Source: Puccinia triticina (taxonomy: Eukaryota > Basidiomycota > Pucciniomycetes > Pucciniales > Pucciniaceae). Taken from it: a DNA stretch of 64,000 bases. Made by a program: the position numbers and the translations under genes. The notes under the pieces were generated by a model, which ran no database searches, had not been told where the DNA came from, and saw only the letters and a list, made by a program, of their open reading frames with translations. Below are positions 34,555 through 45,329 of the stretch, in pieces. The stretch lies in NCBI RefSeq assembly GCF_026914185.1, contig NC_070573.1, positions 2,783,501 to 2,847,500 of the forward strand. Reading direction: 5' to 3'. Position 1 is the stretch's first letter. Every line of letters starts with the position of its first letter.

Positions 34555-34790
34555 CTTTTGATAGTGCTGGACTCACTTTTCATAGTGGCGGACGCACTTT
34601 TCATAGTGCTGGACGCACTTTTGATAGTGGCAGACTCACTATTAAGAGTGCTGGACGCACTTTCAATAGTGCCGGACTCTCTTTTCATAGTGGCAGACGC
34701 ACTTTTCAAAGTGGCAGACGCACTTTTCATAGTGGCAGACGCACTTTTTGTAGTGGCAGACACAATTTTCAAAGTGCCAGAGGCAGATTT
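34555..34790. repeat. 21-bp minisatellite, array 3 (right of hAT insertion)
   Basis: This is the most regular of the three arrays, with about 11 units of 21 bp (e.g. GGCGGACGCACTTTTCATAGT). Both strands stay open: plus encodes LFIVADA-like heptads, minus SASATMK-like heptads. It ends in a T-run at about 34788. Confidence 0.88.
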
Positions 34791-35357
34791 TTTTTTGTGT
34801 TGCACCAAAGGGGCTGGTAGAGGGCCTGTGCAAACTCATCTGGGGCCTTTGAGCCCCCGAGAAGCTTGCATTGGCCCTCTACGCGCCCCTTTGAGCCATT
34901 ATTCAAAATTTTTCAAATATTTAATCTTAAATTTGCCCAGGCATTATTTGACTTGAATCAAATTCAAATCAATTTGATTCAATGTGCTATGCCCTGCTGT
35001 ACAGTGCTCTACCCCTGGATATTTTGTTATCCCATTATCCAGGAGTGAAACAGCCCTAACCCAACGATAATTTCCGAAATTATAGCAGGTGTAACTGCTT
35101 ACAATCGCACCCGTATCACACTCATTGTAAAAACATACCATGGTCCTAGAATCCCACTCAACACAACCCAAGGGAGCAGAGAAGTTGGCCAATTCTGTAA
35201 CTGATGGATATGGAAATGAAATGATATATCCACGGCTGCACCGCGCCGTTCAAGGCGTTCTTCTTCTGTAGTAACCGTACCAAATATGGTGAACCCATCC
35301 TCTGACTCTTGGGTTCAAACTTGAAAAGGAAAAACAAAGACATGCCACCACACATGC
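34791..35357. other. Intergenic; inverted counterpart of 28540-28615
   Basis: 34980-35055 (GTGCTATGCCCTGCTGTACAG, TACCCCTGGATATTTTG) is the inverted relative of 28540-28615. The stretch CCTGGATA ... TATCCAGG in it is itself palindromic. No gene is seen. Confidence 0.5.
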
Positions 35358-35549
35358 GACGGATGCCAATGTGATTGAAATAAAAAAACCGGCTGCTCTT
35401 GAACCCACGTCGCTCATGGCCCGCCTCGCTTCGTGGATGACACACCAACCAACCCCTCAGGACAATGAGATTGAGACGTACCTCAACCCGAACCTTTCAT
35501 TCAAGCAAGGGTCCATAGACCACAAGAACACTCCTTTGAAATGGTGAAA
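35358..35549 (+). pseudogene. Remnant of a second hAT transposase (C-terminal dimerisation region)
   Basis: One plus-strand frame reads LMARLASWMTHQPTPQDNEI, then ETYLNPNLSFKQGSIDHK and PLKW followed by a stop. This resembles the hAT C-terminal pattern of an acidic EI.TYL motif and then a tryptophan pair, with the second tryptophan codon replaced by TGA. It is unrelated at sequence level to the minus-strand transposase of 30743-34286. Only about 190 bp remain. Confidence 0.6.
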
Positions 35550-35800
35550 AGTTAGTTTCTTTTCTTTTCATCTACTTGCCTTTTTAGCAGCAGTGTTGCA
35601 TACACTCATTTATTGTTTATTATTGAAAGGCAAACCAGGGGAGTTACCCCACACTGGCTTTCATGGCCCGCACCTATCTGGGAGCTGCTGGGAGCTCCTG
35701 TGCTGTCAAGAGATTATTCTTGGAAGCTTCAGATGTGTGTAGCAGTCGACGCGGGAGCCTACTTCCCTCAACTATGTCACGCTGTGTTAGCAACCTGATG

Positions 35801-36091
35801 TGATGAAATATATAAGACTGAAGCAGCAGACACGAGATGGTGAGTGAGTTGGAAAGGATGTTGTATTTCATATGAAAAAGGAAAAAGGAAGAGAAAGAGA
35901 GAACTGACCTGAAGCAGCAGACACGAGATGGTGAGTGAGTTGGAAAGGATGAAGAAAGCCTTTCCACTGTCTGCTGCCTCAGGTTATGTAGTTGAGTGAT
36001 GAACTGTGAAACCGGTAACAAGTGTGTGATAGGTGATGAACAGAGAGGAAAGAAGATCGAAGCAGACAACAAGATGAGCCAAGCTCAACAC
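35801..36091 (-). repeat. 3' LTR of the intact Copia element
   Basis: Minus-strand LTR beginning TGTTGAGCTTGG and ending TTTCATCA. It contains a direct duplication of about 42 bp (GAAGCAGCAGACACGAGATG ...GGAAAGGATG at 35819 and 35910). Confidence 0.95.
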
Positions 36092-36162
36092 CCCCCCTTG
36101 CTGAGAATCTGAGAGATGAACATAACCAGAAAAGAAATGAAGGAAAACATGAGAAAAAAAAT

Positions 36163-39100
36163 CTAGACTATCCCAAACATAAGACGGTGTTTTTCGAGGA
36201 GTATTCGAGGGAGCGGCTTAGTTAACATGTCGGCGAGCATGTCTCGTGTGGAGACGTGAAGAATCTGTATCTTTGAGTCCTTTACACATTCCTGTACGAA
36301 GTGATAACGCGCATCGATGTGTTTGGTTCTTGAGTGATGTTTGGGATTGTTTGCAAGAGCCTCAGCACCCTCTTTATCGACGTGAAGCGGAATGGCGTGT
36401 TTAGGACGTAGACGTAATTCGGTGAGGACGTTTCGAAACCATAGGCCCTCTTTGCATGAGTCAGAGAGTGCCTTATATTCACCCTCGGTGCTTGACAGAG
36501 ACACGGTTGCTTGTTTGCGCGATTTCCACGAGACAGACCCCTCACCGAGGCGGTATGTGTATGCTGAGGTAGATCGGCGATCCTCGCGATCCTCGGCCCA
36601 GTCTGAGTCGGAGAAACCACTGAAAACCATTGAGCCGCCGAGGCGAAGTCAAAGGTTTTTGGTGGTGGAAAGGTAGTGGAGTATGCGGATTGCTGCCAGC
36701 CAGTGATCATCGGAGGGATCTTTGAGAAACTGGGAAAGTCGATTCACGGCGAAAGAGATATCGGGCCTTGTACATTGAGCAACCCAGAGCAGCGAGCCGA
36801 TTAGTTGATTATAGGGTCCTGAGGAGGCAGGATCACTGGGTTTGCGTTTGCGCAGGTCTTTGAAAGAGGAATTGGTGGGAGTAGATGTCGGAGTTGAACC
36901 GTTGGGCAGGAAGCGAGAGACAAAATTGTCAATGTAATGTGCTTGAGATAGATACAGAAGGCAATTTTCAACATCCTGTGTGATCTTGATTGACAGGAAA
37001 TGATGTAAATCCTTGTCGGCACCGATCTGAAAGCGTGAACCCAGGGATTTTATGAGCCCATCAACCTGAGCAGGTTCACCCACCACCGTGAGATCGTCAA
37101 CGTGCACCGTTACGGCGCAAACAAGTTTCTCGGAGACAAGGCAAAAGTATAGAGTGGGATCATACTTGGACTGTTCCATTCCAAGATCAAGGAGAGCCGA
37201 ATGCAGCTCTTGATTCCACTGACGGGGGGACTGTTTTAGTCCGTACAAAGACCGCGTAACTTCACACACATAATCAGGATGCGCCGAGTCTTCAAAGCCA
37301 ACAGGTTGCTCCATGTAAATTGGTTCGTCGAGATGACCGTTGAGAAATGCAGTTTTGAAATCCACCTGACGTCCTTTCCAGCGACGCACAGCTAGAAGAC
37401 TGCAAATGAGACGAAAGGTTTCCATGCGAAGAGTAGGCGAGAATACTTCATTGTAGTCAAGGCCACGAATCTGAGAATAGCCCATGGCGACGAGGCGAGC
37501 TTTCAGTTTCTGAATGGTCTTGTCCGGCCGGCGTTTGACTTTAAAGACCCACTTCGATTTAATGATGCGGTGTTTTTCCGGTCGCGGGACCAATTTCCAT
37601 GTTTCCATCCCCAGGAGTGAGGAAAACTCCTCATTTGCGGCTTTCATCCATTTATCTTTATCCGGAGAACGTTGGAGCTGACACCAGGTTTTGGGTGTGT
37701 CAACGTCGCTCGGAGCCGATGTTGATTTGGACCAGTGTCCGTAACAATCCGGAGCCTGTCGAGAACAATTGGAACGTCTGACCGGCGGCGGAGACGGTAA
37801 TGAAGGGGGAGATGGAGAAAGGGGAACGGAGGCAGGGCCAATTGGCGGCGGGGAAAGACTTCTCGACGGCACCGGGGCCGGGAGTGGTGAGGGTGGGAGG
37901 TTTGACTGAGTCGGAGGGACTGGAGGAGGCGTCATTGCGGTCGGAGGAGCATGAGGTACCGCCGGAGAGGGAGACCTGTGAGATGACGGGGTTGGGATGA
38001 CCTCAGGAGGAGCTCGTGCGACGGGAAGAAGCGGAGGGGATGGTAGAAGGGACGGAGGGGAAGCAGGGCGAAGAAAGGGCGATGGGAGCTAGACCGGCGA
38101 AAGGGCAGACTTACCGTCAGATGAAACTGAGTCAGTAGAAGATAACTCGGGTGACGGGGTCCGTTCACGCAGTCTGTTCAGTGGCGCGTGTATGGAGGCC
38201 GTTAGCCGTTGATCAAAACAGGGCTGGAGAGGTATGTCCAGGGGTGGCGATTCGAGGATGGATGAGGTGGGTAGAACAGCGGCGGCAGGGGCCGCTGGAG
38301 GAGAAACAGGGACCGGAGATGAAACAGGTGTCGGCATCGGAGCGCGAGCTTCAGAGGACGGCCAGGGTAGTTCAATCGTGACCGTCGGAGATGGCCCCAC
38401 CTTGCAAAAGTCGTATGGGAAGGTGGAGTCGTCGAATAACACATCACGGGTTTTGACCGCCTGACGCCGTTCCAAATCCCATACAAGGTAACCGTTTCTG
38501 TCCGAAAGATATGAGAGAAGCAGAGCCACACGGGCCTTTGGGTCGAGTTTCTTACGATTTGCTTCAGGAACCTTATACCACGTCAAACAGCCAAAAGGAT
38601 GCAGGGAGTCAATAACTACTGAGTCCCGACCAAGAAGAGATTGAGGTGAATGGAAACCAGTAGGGGTGGAGAAGGGGATGGAGTTGATGGAGTAAAGAAT
38701 GTGACGGAGAGCATCCACCCAGAAAGATTTCGGGAGTTTGGAGCTGATTAAAAGGCACCGGATTAGGTTGCCTATGGTCCTGTTTGCCCGCTCCGCAACA
38801 CCATTGAGCTCGGGAGAGTGAGGTGGACCCGGAGAATGAGTGATGCCCGAATCAAGAAGGAAATTTTCAAAGGCCTTGGAGAGATACTCTCCGCCATTAT
38901 CTGACCGTAACGCGCGAATGGTAAAGCGGCCATCCTTTTCAAAGGAAGATTTGAAAAGTTTGAAACAGCGAAAAACATCGCTTTTGCATTTCAGTGGCAT
39001 GACGGAAAGAGACTTTGAAAAATCATCTATGAATGTAACAAAATATTTATATCCCTCGCGGGATGCGATTTCGAACGAGCCCACATCGGAGTGGATGAGC

Positions 39101-40725
39101 TCTCTGGGGACTTTGGAGCGATAGGGAGAACGGGAAGTGAAGGGCGATCTGTGCATCTTTGATTGTATGCATACCGGACATTTGCGAACATCGACCTCAT
39201 TCATTGACCTCGGCTTGATGTGGTGTAGTTTGAGAAATCGACGCAGGGATTTCAGACCTATGTGAGATAGGCGTTGGTGATACCCAAAAAGAGAATTATC
39301 AGCCAGTTGTCCGGGAACCAGGGAGGCGGAATTGGACGTCACCTCCGCCGAGGGAAGGTAGAAAAGGTTCCCTTTTCTGTATCCCTGCCCGACAATGGAG
39401 CCCAAGACTTTGAAGTCTTTTACGTCGTAGATTTCGCAGGAGTCCGGGGTGAACACGACTCGGAGAGAAGCATTGACCATGCCTGCGACGGAGAGGAGCG
39501 GTTTGTGCAAATCGGGAACCACGAGGGTTTTGACGGACTTGGTGATGTCCAGAGGGAGGGTCGAATACCCCTTGTGGGTTGCTGAGACGACCGAGTTGTC
39601 GGCAAGGCGGACTGGAGTGGAGGTAGCTTTGATGTGAGAGATGTCCTCAGCATACGGGGTCATACTCATGGAGCAGCCGGAGTTGATGTTGGCATCGACC
39701 GACACCTGAAGAGCCGTGGTTGGAACGACAAGTCCGGACGCAGCACTGGCGTATTCAGAGTCGGAGCGGTCCGACTTGTAGGATGAGTCGCTGCCGAGCT
39801 CAACGACGGAGGTGAGACCAGCCTTGGCGGCCGGCTTGGGTGTTGGGTGGTTGCGTCCAGAGGTGGAGCGTTTGTCTCGATTGTCGACGGAGGAGCCTTT
39901 ATCGGAGTCAGAGCGACGGCCTGGTTCGGTGTTCGACCTGCGGCCGCGTTGATGATCACCCAAGACTTTGGCCGCGCTCTTACAGACCGATAGTTCGTGG
40001 CCTTTGATACGGCAGAATGAGCAGAAGAGTGAGTCGTTGAAGGGTAGACAAGATCTTCCTCCGGTGGAAGGGGATGCCCTTGCAGCAGAGATAGACAGAT
40101 CCTCCTCGATATGAGATTTGCGACGGAGAGCTTCAGCTTTGAGTGCCGCCACAATGCGAGCTGAAGTGACTGAGTCCTCGTTCAGCATGGACAAAACACA
40201 GTGGAGCCAATCTACCGGGAGGGAACCGAGAAGCGAGGCGGCGTGAATGTCATCGGTAGTGAGGGGTTTGTCGGCAGTGATTAAGGAGTTTAGTTTCTCG
40301 GCGCTGAGAGCCATTTCCTTGATGTGGGTTTCGACATCATCACCGGTCATACAAGTGGTGACTAGCCTGCGGAGCCAGTAGATGTGACCACCAGCTGTTG
40401 AGTCAAGGTGAGTTTCCTGCAGAGCATCCCACATAGCCTTTGCATCCTTGGGAAAGGCTCTAATGAGTCAAAGATTGTCTTGATGGACAGTTCGAGCGAT
40501 GAATGAACAGACATCGGCGTTGTCTCTTGCCCACCTGGCTGGTCGTTCCTCGGGTTTGACCGGTTTGAGAAGGTAGGAGAGTCCGAGGGAGCCGAGGTGA
40601 ACGGTTACCACAAAACTCCAGTTGAGGTAGTTGGAGGAAGGATCCGGAGCGCTGAGTTGCGGGATTCCGGCGACCTTCAGGGACGATGAGCTGTCCGGGC
40701 TGTCTTGAACGGCGGCGTCTGCCAT
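36163..40725 (-). pseudogene. Copia gag-pol polyprotein with three in-frame stops
   Basis: Domains in order: gag (from MADAAVQDSP), zinc knuckle CSFCRIKGHELSVC, protease-like NSGCSMSMTP (Asn where the catalytic Asp is expected), integrase zinc region HQRLSHIG...CPVCIQSK and catalytic core (HSDVGSF, RSDNGGEY), reverse transcriptase (FKTAFLNGHLDEPIYMEQ, YGLKQSPRQW, VHVDDLTVVG), and RNase H (GFSDSDWAEDREDRRS, SSTEGEYKALSD, HSRTKHIDARYHF, LADMLTKPLP). Stops are TGA near 40465, TAG near 38089 and TGA near 36649, with no frameshift. About 1520 codons, the usual length. As read, it cannot make a full polyprotein. Confidence 0.94.
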
Positions 40726-40832
40726 TGCGAGTGTTTGGGTGATCCTTTGGTTGAGGTGAACACACTTTTGTCTGAGTGTTTTACGTGCTGGATGTTGCGC
40801 TTTACTAGGAAGAGCAACTGGGACTCATAACC

Positions 40833-41122
40833 TGATGAAATATATAAGACTGAAGCAGCAGACACGAGATGGTGAGTGAGTTGGAAAGGATGTTGTATTT
40901 CATATGAAAAAGGAAAAAGGAAGAGAAAGAGAGAACTGACCTGAAGCAGCAGACACAAGATGGTGAGTGAGTTGGAAAGGATGAAGAAAGCCTTTCCACT
41001 GTCTGCTGCCTCAGGTTATGTAGTTGAGTGATGAACTGTGAAACCGGTAACAAGTGTGTGATAGGTGATGAACAGAGAGGAAAGAAGATCAAAGCAGACA
41101 ACAAGATGAGCCAAGCTCAACA
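40833..41122 (-). repeat. 5' LTR of the intact Copia element
   Basis: Minus-strand 5' LTR. Compared with the other LTR it has ACACAAG for ACACGAG in the second copy of the internal duplication and lacks one G near 41090. The rest is identical as read by eye. Confidence 0.95.
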
Positions 41123-41297
41123 TGATGTGGCTTCGCAAAGATATCCTTTTGACTGGAGACTTCGCAGAGGCCAAGAAGGCGTTGAAGGCAATCCTCCCCC
41201 AAAAACAATAAATGGTAACAATAATGGTCCAAAAATTGTTATGTTACCGTTACTCTACCATTACGGGTAGCGTAACTACCCAGTGTTGGTTCCAACA

Positions 41298-41610
41298 AGG
41301 AAAAATTTGCCAAAATTTTCACAAAGAACCTCAGTCCTTTGGTTCATGAAAATCAAAAACTTGTAGTTCAGGGAGACATCTTGTTGAGTGGGGGGGTGTT
41401 GTAGCTCATTACGTAACCACAGATTGCGTCTCACTACAGTCACGTCATGAGTAACACTCACAACATATCTCGACGAGTCATCTAGGTTTCTCACACTCTT
41501 CTCTGTCATCTGTCATGTTTTTCTCTTACATAATGTGTCCTATAAATACCTTGTATTTCTAGCACATTATGGTTTCTCTCTTTGGTTATGCAATCTACAA
41601 TTACTTCTCT
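41298..41610 (+). mobile_element. 3' end of another Copia element (RNase H tail and LTR)
   Basis: A plus-strand frame ends with KFAKIFTKNLSPLVHENQKL and GDILLSGGVL, matching the Copia LADIFTK-type tail of RNase H. A polypurine tract (GAGTGGGGGGG) and LTR start TGTTGTAGCTC at 41397 follow. A TATAAATACC word occurs at about 41542. The LTR end is uncertain (TCTACA at about 41599 or TTTACA at 41611). The intact Copia element inserted just upstream of this remnant. Confidence 0.6.
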
Positions 41611-41639
41611 CTCTATTTACATATTCAAGCCTCTTTAGA

Positions 41640-42145
41640 AACGTATTGTAGGAGGATGTCAGTTTCCAGAGTGCAAAGACGACGGCCATTGCAGTGAGTC
41701 CGCGCTTGCCAAACTTGGAAGCTCCAACTTCACAGAGATGTTGATACGCGTGGCAAACGTTTGAAATTGACTTGTCCATGTTGTTTTTGTTGAAGTGAAT
41801 ATCAAAATATTTATCCATCGCGCTCGCCGCGTTCTGCATTCTCTTGGCAACAAAGTGGGATTCAATGGTGTCCAAGAGCTTCGTGGCATTGTAGTCCATA
41901 ATGTTTGGTACAAATCTCTCCAGATTCTCAGTCGTAAGATGCATCCTGATGAAATTGGTAGCCATTTTGTTTTGCTGTTGATATTCAGGCTTCTTTTTCA
42001 TCTCGTCGGTTTGTTTGAGAAGGATGCAGTCGTCCAGACCTTTGTAGCCAAGGGTGGTTACTATGGCCCAACGCCAACTAGTTAAGTTGTCTTGATCCAG
42101 CTTCTCAGTGACTAGTTTGATGCTGAAGGTATCTAATGTACTCAT
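41640..42145 (-). pseudogene. Copia gag (UBN2-like) fragment
   Basis: The frame starts MSTLDTFSIKLVTEKLDQDN, then TSWRWAIVTTLGYKGLDDCI and later YFDIHFNKNNMDKSISNVCH, the gag pattern of Copia elements (UBN2-type domain). It loses similarity at about 41640, where the opposing Copia LTR remnant begins. Confidence 0.75.
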
Positions 42146-42545
42146 GATGGGAGGAGGAGGATATGAGAAATGGGATGACTGTGGGTGTTGCAACAGACTG
42201 GAGCAGCAAAGACAAGCATAGAGAGTGTGTTGGAAGGATTGATTTGAACATAGGAATGAAGTGAGAAAACAAAGAGAGAGAGAAAGAAGATACTGACCTG
42301 GAGCAGCAAAGACGAGCGGAGAGAGTGTGTTGGAAGGATGGGGAAAAGGATTTGACCAACACTGCTGCTCCAGGTTATATAGAGATCTGAGAGAAGAGGA
42401 AAAGGATGTCACAGTCTGTGATATGTACATGACACAAAAGATTGAAGCACACTACAAGATGAGCCACCTCAACACCCCCCCTTGCTGAAAACCTGAGATG
42501 GAATAGAAAGACAAACAAAGAGAAAGATATGAGGAAAGAATAGAA

Positions 42546-42947
42546 TTAAACTATGCCAAACATGGTCCTGTGTTTCTCAAGCAGGACATGCGGGAGCGGT
42601 TTTGTGAGCATATTGGCAAGCATGTTGTGTGTGGAGACGTGGAAAATTTCAATTTTGCGGTCTTTGACACATGCCCGGACAAAGTAATAACAAGCGTTGA
42701 TGTGCTTGGTCCGTGAGTGATGTTCAGGATTGTTTGCAAGTGCTTCTGCTCCTTCGTTATTGACAGGTAGAGGTAGAGCTGTGTGAGGACAAAGGTGAAG
42801 TTCCGTGAGAATGTGGCGTAGCCATAGTCCTTCTTTGCACAAATCTGAAAGTGCCTTGTACTCTGACTCAGTGCTCAATAGCAACACTGTTGCCTGCTTT
42901 CTTGATTTCCACGAGATTGCCCCGTTACCAACTCGCGAGCTAACCAA
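42546..42947 (-). pseudogene. Copia RNase H fragment
   Basis: Encodes the C-terminal half of Copia RNase H, related to 36163-36630 of the intact element (shared HSRTKHI, ALANNPEHHS and LLEKHRTMFGIV-type words) but clearly diverged. Truncated at about 42950. Confidence 0.8.
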
Positions 42948-42949
42948 GT

Positions 42950-45320
42950 AACTGTTGGAGTTTCATGAATAGTTTTTCTGCCGTGGCGGATTGTTTCCCC
43001 CAGCAGGAGGGTGCGGTCAGTGGAGGCTTGCCTTGGCCAGCGGCAAAGCCGCCCCCACCCAGACTTTTCAGCCTCTCACAATAATTGGCTGGCTGCCAGC
43101 AGAGTCCTGAAATCTTGCCAATTTCTTATGGAAACTCACCAATAGTGCTTCTCCTCATGACTTCCTCCACAACCTGGCATTCCGCATACCACCCCTGGTG
43201 AAGATAACAAATGTTGGATGTGGACCATTTTAAAATGTTAATTTGAAAAGGTCTCAAAACATACTTGGTTCTCCGCACCTCCCAACCAAGACCAAGGCAT
43301 AATTGCTGCAACAGAGTTGATTGTAGCCTTGGGAGGGCGGGGGTCAGACCCACCTTAAAATCAAAAACAGGGAAACTGTCAGGCTCGGGTGATGCCAAGA
43401 GAAATACTTCTCTTCTAGCTACACCGGCGACGGCGTTCAGTAGCGCTCAGAGGAGCGCAAGATACAAAAAAATAATATTATTATTTTTAGATGGGGTTTA
43501 ACGGAGGGGCCACGAGCGCGTGGGGTATTTAAGTGCCCTCCGGAGTGCTACAGGGCCTGCTGGGCAGGGGTGCTTAGGTGCCTGTACGTCTGGGGCCTGC
43601 TAAGCAGGGGTGTTTGAACTATACAGTTCCCAGGAGTATTGGAGATTGCTCCAATAGAGAATAAAAGAAACAAAGGACTCACTCGATGGAGGGAATCCTT
43701 AGGAAAAAACAGGGAATTGGGTCAGGTTTTCAGCGGAGAGCTAGCGGGCAAACAAGTCTTGAGTAGACGGGTTCGAGGCTGGCAGTGCGATGAAGTGGTT
43801 GACGATTCTGGGAGGCCTTCACTTGCTCGAAGGCCCACCTTTTATATTGTTCTCTGTCTCCTAGGAGTCAAAGAGTCTGCAACAAACTTCTTCGCTAGTC
43901 CCCAAGTCCCTCAGCCTATTGGCCGGGGCTACGCTGATGATCTTGTCTGGTTCTGCGCACGAGATCAGAGCATAGTTCTATTTCTTTTTATTGGTAAGGC
44001 ACGGTTGTTAGTCAGGGGCCAAGGCTAGATTCTCCGGATCATATTGGCCCTTAACTTGGGTGCGGCCTCATTGCTATCTTCAGGGTAGGTCTTGGGCTTT
44101 TTTATTCACAGGATGGATCAAATGTTGCACACTTTTTCTGGGATACTCGTGATCTATTGATCACGAGTCCATTGTAGGAGTCTCAAAATAGCCTTATCGG
44201 TCTTAATGTGTCTGCAATAACAATCGTGTGTGCTCACCATTTTCGCAAGTCCACACCGATCCTTGGTCACGCTTATAGGCTTGGTTCCCCAAGGTCGTAA
44301 CCCAGAGGGTTCTTTAAACTATTTGGCTCTAGATCTCCTGGTATTTACCAGGGATCTAGGTCAAAGATTATTTATCCATTTCTTCTTGCAAAGTCGCGGA
44401 GCATGGTATCTTCCAAGCTTCCTGACCTCAATTCTAAGTACTAGATCAAGCACGCGCGCAGTTTATTATCAGAACCACGCGTGCACAATCTTGGTCATGT
44501 TTAGGGCTACCTCGTGATCTAGCCCATTATTTTTTGTAAAGTACACTAAAGTACACACCTTTTGGGGGGCTAGAGATAGATGGTTTGGTCTCTATTTTTC
44601 ATTTCTAAGGCGCGGCGCTCTTGCGCCGGTGCTTATATGTAATATTACATTTTAATACAATATTTATTTTTGTTTTACCTTTTACTTATGAGGAGCTGTT
44701 GCGCTGCAATTTATTTTCAAATTATTTTAACATAAAAAGTTAGCTGGGCTCTACTTAATGTAGTAGCCCTGCTGACAGAAACCTAGAACACAGGGGTAAA
44801 CATGGAAATATACGGACTCTGTGGGAATGATTTGCAGTTGTTCAATCCTCAATGTTGAACCAGGCAGCACCACACAGCCGTACAGATTACTTCTCTCCTC
44901 CTACAATGATATGTATTCTGAATCCAGGGGCTGGGCCATTAGCAATGAACACAAGTTCAAGTCCATGCCTGCCAAATGGAGCTTGATGTAAGGCATTAGA
45001 GAAATGGCATGTGGAATTTTCCTTTTTGATTTCCTGCAGTCTGCATAACCTCCCCTCAAGATTATCTCTATACATACAGTTATCTGCCAATGCAAACTTT
45101 GTCTTTGGATTCCAAAGCTGAGCCAGGCCGAGCCAGCCCGCTTAGATAGGCTTGGATGGTTACTGGCAAATCGAGATTTGTGGCCTACATACCAAATCCT
45201 ACCAAATACATAACAAAACAAAAGAATTTTGCGTCCGGTCAAACACTTACGTTCAACCACTACCAGATATCGTGAGTGAGATATCCAGTAAGAAATCAAG
45301 GATACCCTGTATCTCAAAGC
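42950..45320. other. Intergenic, no gene recognised
   Basis: A region near 43540-43610 has a tandem motif (GGGCCTGCT.GGCAGGGGTG) after a TATTTAA word and may be part of an LTR. A perfect inverted repeat ACTCGTGATC / GATCACGAGT with a four-base spacer lies at about 44145-44168. No protein family is recognised in any frame. Confidence 0.4.
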
Positions 45321-45329
45321 ACACTCTAT

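Larger units (their letters stand above)
35801..41122 (-). mobile_element. Nearly intact Copia LTR retrotransposon
   Basis: Two LTRs of 291 bp (35801-36091) and 290 bp (40833-41122) differ by one substitution and one indel as read here. TGATG flanks both ends (35796-35800 and 41123-41127), a 5-bp target duplication. On the minus strand the primer-binding region after the 5' LTR reads GGTTATGAGTCC. A polypurine tract AGCAAGGGGGGG lies directly before the 3' LTR. The polyprotein occupies a single frame, 40725 to 36163, broken only by three stop codons. Insertion is therefore recent. Confidence 0.96.
41640..42947 (-). mobile_element. Copia remnant arranged as RNase H - LTR - gag around one LTR
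   Basis: On the minus strand, an RNase H end (42947-42546: AISWKSRKQATVLLLSTESE, HSRTKHINACYYF, LANMLTKPLP) is followed by a polypurine tract and an LTR starting TGTTGAGGTGGCTCATC at about 42473. After the LTR comes a gag start (from about 42145: MSTLDTFSIKLVTEKLDQDN). So the 3' end of one copy and the 5' end of another share a single LTR. The LTR is related to that of the intact element, including the internal duplication (GGAGCAGCAAAGAC). Confidence 0.82.
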
